In this document: in pieces, positions 1 to 6,800 of the stretch
Layout: the number at the start of each line of letters is the position of its first letter
Position numbering within the stretch: position 1 is the first letter of the stretch
Source: Methanoregulaceae archaeon
Lineage (GTDB): Archaea > Halobacteriota > Methanomicrobia > Methanomicrobiales > Methanospirillaceae
DNA length: 9,710 bases
Assembly: GCA_019695435.1 (NCBI GenBank)
Contig: JACTVF010000069.1
Location: forward strand, 1 to 9,710
Reading direction: 5' to 3'
The notes under the pieces: model-generated
Databases searched by the model: none
What the model was told of the DNA's origin: nothing
The model's input: the letters and a program-made list of their open reading frames with translations, nothing else
Program-made: the position numbers and the translations under genes

Positions 1-396
1 TCCTGCGAGCGGGTGATCTTTCCCGAGGCATCCATCCTTACCGATCACTGTCTCCGGCTCATGACAACGGTACTCGATACGCTGGAAATCAACCGAGCAG
101 CGATCCGGCGCAACCTCACGTTCCTCCACGGGATCAATATGGCGGAATCCGTAATGATTGAGCTCACCCGGCGCGGCATGACCCGTCAGGACGCCCACGA
201 ACGTGTCAGGATGGCAAGCATGCAGGCGCTTGCCGAAAGCCGGCCGCTTGCTGATGTGCTCGGGGAAGATACTGAAGTGATCCGTTTCTGTTCGCGGGAT
301 GATCTCGTTACCCTTCTGGCCCCGGACGCGTATATCGGAACCTCGGTCGCACAGGTCAACCGGGTGCTGGAGAAACTCCGGCCCCTCGTACACTGA
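1..396 (+). CDS. purB: Adenylosuccinate lyase, C-terminal part (5' truncated by window edge)
   Basis: Only the last 131 codons are present; the frame is open from base 1 (S-C-E-R) and ends at TGA 394-396. The fragment reads as the all-helical C-terminal domain of adenylosuccinate lyase. Its cues are 'ERVIFPEAS' followed by a long helix containing 'LMTTVLDTLEIN', then 'GMTRQDAHERVR', and a final 'IGTSVAQVNRVLEKL' helix. Enzymes of this family act twice in purine synthesis: they release fumarate from SAICAR to give AICAR, and from adenylosuccinate to give AMP. They work as cytoplasmic homotetramers. The catalytic signature loop lies upstream and is not visible, so the assignment rests on the C-terminal domain alone. 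The gene points toward the insertion sequence that follows 30 bases later and seems intact at its 3' end. Other members of the fumarase/aspartase superfamily are less likely because the C-terminal domain resembles archaeal PurB. Confidence 0.88.
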   Translation, partial: SCERVIFPEASILTDHCLRLMTTVLDTLEINRAAIRRNLTFLHGINMAESVMIELTRRGMTRQDAHERVRMASMQALAESRPLADVLGEDTEVIRFCSRDDLVTLLAPDAYIGTSVAQVNRVLEKLRPLVH

Positions 397-410
397 TCCC
401 CCGTAATTTA

Positions 411-420
411 CTTGTTTTTT
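411..420 (+). terminator. T-run terminator of purB
   Basis: The motif CTTGTTTTTT lies 15-24 bases after the purB stop codon, with no strong hairpin before it. Archaeal RNA polymerase can terminate on T-rich tracts alone. An almost identical CTTGTTTTTTT follows the thrS stop codon at the other end of the window, which supports a shared intrinsic signal. The insertion sequence begins within about ten bases of it. Confidence 0.55.
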
Positions 421-427
421 AGTTGAA

Positions 428-472
428 GAGTGCCACAATTAATGTCCGTTTTGTTGACAGAGTTTATGTCCG
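428..472. repeat. Left end of the insertion sequence: terminal repeat plus inner direct copy
   Basis: The outer copy (428-448) and an inner copy (452-472) share 14 of 21 positions, including the final ATGTCCG, and are offset by 24 bases. The outer copy is the inverted partner of the right end. Both lie inside or against the end of the transposase gene, whose stop codon falls at 439-441, so these bases both code and serve as probable transposase-binding sites. Confidence 0.65.
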
Positions 473-1353
473 CTTAAGGATAATTTTCTGTTTTTGTTGA
501 AAGTGATTACGTTATGATAGACTGATGCCGGAGTCATCCAGTCCAGGATCTCCTGCTTTCGCCAGTTGTTGTACTGGCGGTCGAAGTTCCAGAGTTCCCG
601 TTTGAAATGACTTAACGAGTTGAATTCCTTGAGGGCGATAAGTTCCTAGTAGAGCGTCTTGTGATAGCGTTCGATCTTGCCACGACCGCGTGGATTGTAT
701 GGCCGGCCGAAGATCAGTTTGATACCGTGTTTTTGAGCTTCAGCTTTGAAGACTTTGGAGATAAACTGTTTTCCGTTATCGAGGTAAATTTCACGCGGGA
801 TTCGTCCGGCGCGGAGTGCCCATTGCAAGGCATTGACCGCTGAGGCAGCATCTTTGTGAAGATAGACCTTGCTTTTCACCCGATACCGGAAGCAATCGTC
901 GGTAAACCCGGTGACATAGACCTTGCCGACTCCCCGGATACGAAACTGGAAGGTATCGCCCTGCCACATGCTGTCAACGTGACGACGCTGAAATCGTTTG
1001 CCAGCTTCCTGAGGTTTTGCTTTTACATGAATGAGAAGTCCGTGCCGTTTGAGGATCCGGTGAACGGTTCGCCAGGAACAGGGTAGATCAAACTGGTGCT
1101 TGATACGACGGGCACCCCATGCCGGATATTTTTCTTTAAGCCGGATTATTCGTCGTTCCAGTGCCGGGGATATTGTCAGGGGTGATCGTTTTGGCCCGGT
1201 CTTTTTTGGCCACAACCCGTTCTCCTGGTCCTGACTGTGGGCTTTTGCCCATCGTCTCACTGTCCTTTCGGAGATGTTATACGTCTCTCCGATCTCCTTT
1301 GCACTTCGTATCCCTTCTTCATAGAATACGACGGATTTGGTCCTGATTTCCAT
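439..1353 (-). pseudogene. DDE transposase with in-frame TAG at codon 236
   Basis: From ATG 1353-1351 the frame is open for 235 codons, meets TAG at 648-646, then continues without another stop to TAA 441-439, giving 304 residues if the TAG is passed. Visible parts are a first helix-turn-helix (about 17-38, 'SAKEIGETYNISERTVRRW'), a second one (about 65-107, with 'PAWGARRIKHQF' and 'RTVHRILKRHGL'), and an rve-type catalytic core. The triad is D133 in 'WQGDTF', D192 in 'YLDNGKQF' and E228 in 'GKIERYHKTLY', with 35 residues between the last two (DD35E). Sequence after the TAG still reads as a typical C-terminal arm ('RELWNFDRQYNNWRKQ', 'TPASVYHN'), so the stop looks recent. A C-to-T change from CAG would explain it; decoding as pyrrolysine is the alternative. 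ATG 1353 was chosen because GGTGA (1366-1362) lies 8 bases upstream. A TTG at 1371 is also in frame. Confidence 0.8.
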
Positions 1354-1396
1354 GGTCGCTTTCACCCGCAAGCACCTGTTCGGTGCTCTTGAAAGC

Positions 1397-1441
1397 GGAC
1401 AGAAATACTGGCACTATTTTAGGACAGAAATACTGGCACTC
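1397..1441. repeat. Right end of the insertion sequence: two tandem 19-bp copies
   Basis: GGACAGAAATACTGGCACT occurs exactly at 1397-1415 and again at 1422-1440, offset by 25 bases with a 6-base spacer (ATTTTA). The outer copy forms the inverted repeat with the left end. The offset almost equals the 24 bases seen at the left end, so each end probably binds two transposase units on the same face of the helix. Confidence 0.8.
1415..1421 (-). promoter_or_regulatory. TATA-like box of the transposase gene, between two end repeats
   Basis: On the minus strand this reads TAAAATA. It sits 62-68 bases upstream of the ATG at 1353. The usual TATA-to-start distance of about 25 bases would place the transcript start near 1390 and leave a leader of some 35-40 bases containing the GGTGA ribosome site. 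The box occupies the spacer between the two 19-bp repeats, so transposase bound there could block its own promoter. This is inference from position only. Confidence 0.35.
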
Positions 1442-1470
1442 TATAGTTAGTATTGCAAAGTAATGACAGG

Positions 1471-1503
1471 TTTATACGGTACAAGGGTTAATCCAAACTA
1501 GTA
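1471..1503 (+). promoter_or_regulatory. TATA box and probable leaderless start of the membrane kinase
   Basis: TTTATAC (1471-1477) lies about 30 bases before the ATG at 1504. Archaeal transcription normally begins about 25 bases after the TATA centre, near 1499-1503, so the messenger would have little or no leader. In agreement, no purine-rich ribosome site precedes the ATG, and an in-frame TAA at 1489-1491 rules out an upstream start. The box lies outside the insertion sequence, about 30 bases past its right border. Confidence 0.5.
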
Positions 1504-3309
1504 ATGGAGCGGCAGATCACCATCCGGGGGTACCGGTTCTCTCACACGGATATCGTCCGCTTCTCTGTTATCGCCTCGCTTACCCTTTCATCTATCCTTA
1601 TCACGACGATCGCTCTTGCCAAGAATGCCGGGGCCCTCTATCCTCAGCTCTTCTACTTCCCCATACTCTATGCGACCTATTTTTATCCCCGGCGCGGGAT
1701 CATTCTTTCCGGCCTCTGCGGGATTGTCTACGAATGTATCGTATACTTTTCGCTCTTCCCGGATACCCTCGCCCTCTGGTCGGCTACCGGTCAGGCAGTC
1801 CTCTTTATCTGCGTCGCGCTTGCGGTCGCGTACTTCACGAACATGATCCGGGTCTCGGAAGCCCGTTACCGCAGCATCTTCGAAAATTCTCTTCTGGGGA
1901 TCATCCTTTTTGATAAAAACAGTTTTTCGATCCGGCTTGCCAACCAGCAGGTCGCAACGATGCTTGGCTGGACAGCAGAAGAGCTTGGCCACATGACCTT
2001 TGCGGAACTCTTCTTCTCCCGCGACTTTCAGCGCCGGTTTTTTGAGCATCTGGGATCCGGGGAGGACATCAGGAATTTCGAGACCTGTTTTGCCACAAAA
2101 ACAAAGGAACCTCACTGGGTCAACCTCTCCTGGAGCCGGATCGATGACACCGTGGTCAGCTGTTCGGTCATCGACATCAATGCAGAGAATCTCGCCCGGC
2201 AGCTGGCGATGGACAGCTCCACCCGGTACCGGCAGGTGACCGAAAACTCTCCCACCGGCATGGTGATCGCAGAACACACGAAAATTCTCTTTGCCAACCC
2301 GGCATTTTCTTCATTCTCCGGCTATGATGCGGACGAATGCATAGGGAGGGATCTTGCCGACAGTGTCCTTGATGAGGACAAGGACCGGTTCAGGACATTT
2401 GCCGGCCGCTGGGATACGGTGGCACCGGTCCCGGACCGGGCGGAGTTCCGGTTTGTTTCAAAGAAAGGTGAGATCCGGCGGGCGGTTCTCTACTTTACTC
2501 CCATTACCAGGGACAACCGGCCGGCCGGGCTCGTAAACATCATCGACAACACGGAATGGGAAGAATACCGGGAGCGTATGGAGCAGACCAAAGAACGGCG
2601 ACACGAAATAATGCGTGCCGTCGCCCATGAACTCAGAACGCCACTCCAACCGATCATGGGGTACCTCAACCTGCTCCTGCACGACCCTCAGTCTTTCGGG
2701 TTGACCGATGAGGCCAGGCAGATCCTTGACCGGTGCGCAAAAAGTGTGGATCGCGAACGCCAGATTATCAACCAGATGCTGGAACTCTCGGTGCTGGAAG
2801 GAGAGGATACCGGCCTTGATTATTCAGTCTTTTCCGTGCGGGGATTGATCGATGCGGTCATCGCGAACGGAGGATATGCCCTCAAGGCTGAGATTGCGAT
2901 AGATATCCCCGCCGATCTCACGTTCGAGGCCGACCGTCAGAAAATATTCTATGTTCTCGATATACTGCTTTCAAACGGAGTAAGTTATGCCAAACCGCCA
3001 AAGAAGATCTGGATTACGTCGTACGGGATCTCTCCCGCCCTCCCCTTCCACCGGCTCTCGATCCGGGACAATGGCGTGGGCATCACCGAGGCCCAGCTCG
3101 ACGAGATCTTCAAATCCGAAAACGAAGGAGGTGACGGTTCCCGCAAGCTTGGAGCCGGAGAGACCGGGCAATTGCTTGCGATTGCAAAAAAGTATATCCA
3201 CCTCCACGGGGGATACATCAGCGTGGACAGTATCGTAAACATCGGAAGCACATTTACCATCAACATTCCGAAAAAACGACCTGACAAAGGTGAGCACTAT
3301 GACAGGTAA
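1504..3309 (+). CDS. Membrane-bound PAS-PAS sensor histidine kinase
   Basis: This 601-residue protein should sense a signal and autophosphorylate on histidine, then pass the phosphoryl group to a receiver. About four hydrophobic segments (roughly 20-40, 46-62, 66-86, 93-113) form a compact membrane domain with a 'YPRRG' turn and no sizeable loop outside. Two PAS domains follow (about 118-230 and 238-352), both typical in their 'FENSLLGIILFD' and 'TENSPTGMVIAE' openings. The HisKA helix carries H375 in 'VAHELRTPLQPIMGYL'. In the ATPase domain the N-box asparagine is N491 ('LLSNGVSYA') and the G1 box is 'RDNGVGI' (D522). The G2 region is degenerate: 'ETGQLLAIAKKY' (553-564) stands where GxGLGLAI is expected, losing two of three glycines. 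The next gene, a receiver, overlaps by 11 bases and is the obvious partner. No haem, flavin or metal motif identifies the ligand. Start ATG 1504 is the only one possible after the in-frame TAA. Confidence 0.9.
   Translation: MERQITIRGYRFSHTDIVRFSVIASLTLSSILITTIALAKNAGALYPQLFYFPILYATYFYPRRGIILSGLCGIVYECIVYFSLFPDTLALWSATGQAVLFICVALAVAYFTNMIRVSEARYRSIFENSLLGIILFDKNSFSIRLANQQVATMLGWTAEELGHMTFAELFFSRDFQRRFFEHLGSGEDIRNFETCFATKTKEPHWVNLSWSRIDDTVVSCSVIDINAENLARQLAMDSSTRYRQVTENSPTGMVIAEHTKILFANPAFSSFSGYDADECIGRDLADSVLDEDKDRFRTFAGRWDTVAPVPDRAEFRFVSKKGEIRRAVLYFTPITRDNRPAGLVNIIDNTEWEEYRERMEQTKERRHEIMRAVAHELRTPLQPIMGYLNLLLHDPQSFGLTDEARQILDRCAKSVDRERQIINQMLELSVLEGEDTGLDYSVFSVRGLIDAVIANGGYALKAEIAIDIPADLTFEADRQKIFYVLDILLSNGVSYAKPPKKIWITSYGISPALPFHRLSIRDNGVGITEAQLDEIFKSENEGGDGSRKLGAGETGQLLAIAKKYIHLHGGYISVDSIVNIGSTFTINIPKKRPDKGEHYDR
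3289..3293 (+). promoter_or_regulatory. Ribosome binding site of the receiver gene, inside the kinase gene
   Basis: GGTGA ends 5 bases before ATG 3299. This favours the ATG over the in-frame GTG at 3290, which is itself part of the GGTGA. The site lies within the last codons of the kinase gene, as expected for translational coupling. Confidence 0.65.
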
Positions 3310-3664
3310 GATTGTTGTTGTCGAGGACGACCAGCCAATCCTCGACCTTATGGGTATCCTGTTGAAAAAACTGGGATACGAGCCGATACTTATCACCAAC
3401 GGACTTGAGGCACTGACCTATGTAAAGTCGGAACCCCCGGCCCTGATCCTGCTTGACATCATGATGTCACCTCTCTCCGGCTGGGAGTTCCTGGAACGGC
3501 TGCGAGCGGAGTACAACCTGCATGAGATCCCGGTGATCCTCTTTACAGCTTCACCAACGGTTCCCGGGAAGATGGCAGCACTTCATGATCCAAAACTGGG
3601 AATCCTCCAGAAACCGGTCACCTTCGATGAACTCAGAACCGCCATCAGACAAGCTCTTGAATAA
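3299..3664 (+). CDS. Stand-alone receiver-domain response regulator
   Basis: The product (121 residues from ATG 3299) is one CheY-like receiver and nothing else. The acidic pocket is E9-D10-D11 ('VVVEDDQ'), the phosphoacceptor is D53 in 'LILLDIMMSPLSGWEF', the switch threonine is T83 in 'VILFTAS', and the conserved lysine is K105 in 'LQKPVTFDEL'. All key residues are present, so it should accept phosphate from a histidine kinase, most likely the one encoded just upstream, with which it overlaps by 11 bases. Without an output domain it must act by binding another protein or by handing the phosphate on. In methanogens such single-domain regulators are common and outnumber DNA-binding ones. The start is chosen by the GGTGA site; the GTG at 3290 would add only three residues. 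The stop is TAA 3662-3664. Confidence 0.92.
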   Translation: MTGKIVVVEDDQPILDLMGILLKKLGYEPILITNGLEALTYVKSEPPALILLDIMMSPLSGWEFLERLRAEYNLHEIPVILFTASPTVPGKMAALHDPKLGILQKPVTFDELRTAIRQALE

Positions 3665-3683
3665 TTTTCCCGTGGAGGACAAC

Positions 3684-3716
3684 ATGGCGGCCTTTTCTGT
3701 GATTGATCGCCTTTAG
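3684..3716 (+). other. Possible 10-codon micro-ORF with a strong ribosome site
   Basis: ATG 3684 opens a short frame, MAAFSVIDRL, ending at TAG 3714-3716. GGAGG (3674-3678) lies 5 bases before the ATG, a better Shine-Dalgarno match than that of any other gene here. It starts 20 bases after the receiver stop and would sit on the same transcript, ahead of the T-run at 3731. It has no recognisable function and may be chance; it could also affect ribosome release at the operon end. Confidence 0.2.
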
Positions 3717-3736
3717 AACGTTTATTACGGTTTTTT
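3714..3736 (+). terminator. T-rich terminator of the kinase-receiver operon
   Basis: A T-rich stretch (CTTTAGAACGTTTATTACGG) leads into T6 at 3731-3736, about 70 bases after the receiver stop. A run of seven A follows at once. There is no GC-rich hairpin, which is usual for archaeal T-run termination. The giant kinase has its own promoter further on. Confidence 0.45.
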
Positions 3737-3800
3737 AAAAAAATGAGGATGCCAGACCGGCAGGATGGGACATACATCATTATCTATCTTGAAAAACGAT

Positions 3801-3840
3801 GGGGATATACGTAAAGTCTCGTTCCGGCACCGCCAGAGGT
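3801..3840 (+). promoter_or_regulatory. Promoter and ribosome site of the giant kinase
   Basis: GATATAC (3804-3810) is the best TATA-like box. It predicts a transcript start near 3830-3835 and a short leader. GAGGT (3836-3840) lies 4 bases before ATG 3845 and fixes that start. The 180-base gap, with a T-run inside it, indicates transcription separate from the receiver gene, although read-through cannot be excluded. Confidence 0.4.
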
Positions 3841-3844
3841 ACCC

Positions 3845-6800
3845 ATGATCTCGGTCTTATATGTTGATGACGAATCAGCGCTCCTTGAAGTGACCAGGAT
3901 TTTTATGGAGCGGGGGGGCGAGTTCAGGGTTGATACTGCCACCTCGGCACGTGAAACGATAGAAAAACTTAAGGTCGAACGGTACGATGCGCTGGTTCTG
4001 GATTACCAGATGCCTGAAATGGACGGCATCGAGCTCCTAAAATACCTCCGCCCGCGCTGTAACGGGATGGCATGTATCCTCTTTACCGGGAAAGGGGAGG
4101 AAGATGTTGCGATTGAAGCACTCAATGCCGGCGCAGACTTTTACATCCGGAAGGTGGGTTCGCCCAGGACCCAGTTTGCAGAACTCGAGACAAAGATACG
4201 ATCTGCCGTTGCACGACGGCAGAGTGAGCAGGTGCTCCGTCAGTCCGAGCGGGATTTCCGTTTGCTCGTGGAAAACCTCACGGATGTCGTCTACGCGGTC
4301 AATGGGGAGGGGGCAGTCACGTATGCCAGCCCCCAGATCACCCGGTTCGGCTACGATCCAAAAGATCTAATCGAAAAGGATTTTGCCTTGCTGGTTTGTG
4401 CAGAGGATATACCGTCAGTCGCCCGCCATTTCGCTGATATGAAACAGGGTATCTCATCATCGTTTGAATTCAGAATAACCGGTAAGGGTAGCCAACCACG
4501 GTGGGTGCGTGCATCGTGCAGCCCGCGGATGGATCACGGGCAGTGCACCGGGGGTCAGGGCCTGCTGACCGAGATTACCGAAACAAAAAAAGACGATGAA
4601 ACGGTACGCGGACGCGAGGTCCTGCACCAGCTGCTGCTCGATTCCGCAACCGATGGGATGCTCATTCTTGATCCCGAAAGCGGAAATCCCGTTGAATTCA
4701 ACGAAGAAGCCTGCCGCCAGTTGGGCTATACCCGGGATGAGTTTGTCGGACGCAGCCTGCAGGACTGGGAGGTTGCTGATGCACCACAGACCCTTCGGAA
4801 AAAGATCCCTGAGATCCTGCGGACCGGCAAGGCAACCTTCGAAACCCGGCACCGGACAAAAGATGGCAGGATCCGGGAGGTGGTCGTTACTGGACGGGCC
4901 CTTGATAATGGAAATACAAAAAGGATTGCTTCGATCTTCCACGACGCCACAGATGAGAACGAGGCGGCGCAGACCCTTGCGAAGCGGGCCTTCGGGTTTG
5001 AGGAGTTATACGAGCAGGCACCACTCGCAGACCTGATACTCTCTCCGGACGGCCGTGTGACAGGTATCAACCGGGCAGGCACGGCACTGCTGGGCTGCCC
5101 AAAAACTGAGGTGATCGGGAGGTCCCTTACAGATTTTATCGCCCAAAATGAACAGGCGCGGTTCTCTGACACCATAGGGGAACTGGGGCGATCCGGCAGC
5201 ATCCCCACAGCAGCACCGTTTTCCCTTGCTCTCCGCGATAATCGGAGTGCCTTGGTCGCGCTGGACGGCTCTGCCATCTGCGATGCCGACGGGAAGATCT
5301 GGCAGCTGGCTGTCACACTCACCGATATCACCGGACAGACGAAGGAAACCGCGACCCTGCGGGCTGCTGCAGCGTCCGCTGAGGGGATCATTGCCGGTGC
5401 CCGTGACGGGATCCTTGTCTGCACCCCGGATCAGGTTCTCACCGGCTGGAACCCGGCAATGGAGGATATTACCGGGATTGCAGCCCGGGACGCTCTCGGG
5501 CGGCGGCTTGCGGATATGCTGCCATTCCTGCACGAGATGGGGCAGGGCTCGCCTTCGGCACGTGCACTGGCCGGTGAGATCGTTGCCACTCCCGATTCGC
5601 GATATGAGTATCCCGGAACCGGAAAATGCGGTTGGTTAAGGTCGATCTTATCCCCCCTTCGTAACGCCCGCGGGGAGATTGGGGGGATCATCGGTGTTGT
5701 TCAGGAGATCACCACCCGGACAAAGGCAGTACAACGGGTAAAGGTGGCAAACCGGCTCTATGCGATCAGCTCACGGGTTAGCACCGCCGTTGCAAACGTC
5801 CGTGACCTGGAGACGCTGCTTGCCGCTATCTGCCGGATCGCCGTTGAAGACGAAATCGTTTGCATGGCGTGGATAGGGCTCTTCGATCAAGCGGCCGGCA
5901 TCATCCGTCCGGTGGCGCACGCCGGAAACGGGGAAGAACTGCCCAAAGAGGGGTACCGGATCACCGGTGCTGATAAGGGGGAGGGGCTGGCCGGTGATGC
6001 AATCCGCACAGGAGTACCTGTAATCTGCAGAGATACCGGGACTGATCCTGCTGCACAACCATGGATGGAAGATGCACTCCGGCACGGGTACCGGTCGTTG
6101 GTTGCCGTACCGTTCCGGCTCAAGGGCGAGATCGTGGGTGTCATCACCCTCTGCTCTGGTGAACCGGATGCGTTTTCGGAGACAGAGGCGGAGCAGCTCG
6201 CGTTCCTGGGCACCTCGCTCTCATCGGCACTTGACCTCCTCGACAAAAAAACGCTCCAGCGCCGGGCCGGCAGGGGATCTCACGGGAGCTGGGAACGCAC
6301 CCGGTTCCTTGCCGGCGGGATCGAGTCCGCCGCTGTCCCGTTTGCCGCGGTCTTTCCTGACGGGAGTACCGGGGCGGTAAACGCGGCACTCTGCGCCATG
6401 CTGGGATACACCGAGGAAGAACTGCTCGCGCTCCCGTTAACCAGCCTTCTTGGTACCCCTGCTGAGAATGAGGACCGTTTCCTGCGAATTCCTGCCACAA
6501 AAAAGCCGGAGCGCTATGAGAGCACTATCCAAAAAAAAGATGGTACCCCCCTGCCGGTGGAGCTCTTTCTTCAGGTAATACCCAATGAGACCGGTAGCCA
6601 GACCTGCGTCGGTGTTTTTGTCACCGACATTGCAGACAGGAAACGGCGGACAGATCTGCTCGAAGAAGAACGTCTGCGATACCGCACGTTCTTCGAGACC
6701 GGGAGCGCCGCGATAATGATCACCGAACCCGATGGTGCCATCATTGCCGCAAATCCGGCGGCATGCCGGTTGTTCGGCCAGACCGAAGATATGCTGCATT

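Larger units (their letters stand above)
427..1442 (-). mobile_element. Insertion sequence, about 1.0 kb, single-ORF DDE type (IS481/IS3-like)
   Basis: The borders are set by imperfect terminal inverted repeats. The left end starts AGAGTGCCA at 427, and the right end, read inward on the minus strand from 1442, also starts AGAGTGCCA. Over about 21 positions from 428 and 1441 the ends match at 16. One transposase gene on the minus strand fills almost the whole element, and its last codons run into the left repeat. Each end carries a second, inner copy of the end repeat. No clean target duplication touches the borders. TAGTT occurs on both sides (420-424 and 1444-1448) and could be a worn duplication, placing the borders a base or two further out. 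The element separates the purB terminator from the promoter of the membrane kinase and seems not to break a host gene. A single uninterrupted HTH-plus-DDE gene fits IS481 better than IS3, which normally uses two frames; the family is not certain. Confidence 0.8.

Noticed and set aside
661..1346. Three plus-strand frames inside the insertion sequence
   Set aside because: They are antisense to the transposase, whose DD35E residues and helix-turn-helix motifs show clearly which strand codes.
3665..3844. Regulatory RNA or riboswitch in the gap before the giant kinase
   Set aside because: No convincing paired structure was found; a T-run, a TATA-like box and a ribosome site account for the gap.
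4585..6538. A7-A8 tracts in the giant kinase (4585-4591, 6245-6251, 6531-6538) as programmed slippage sites
   Set aside because: The full frame is intact, no conserved overlapping frame or stimulating hairpin is evident, and Lys-Lys codons in linkers explain the tracts.
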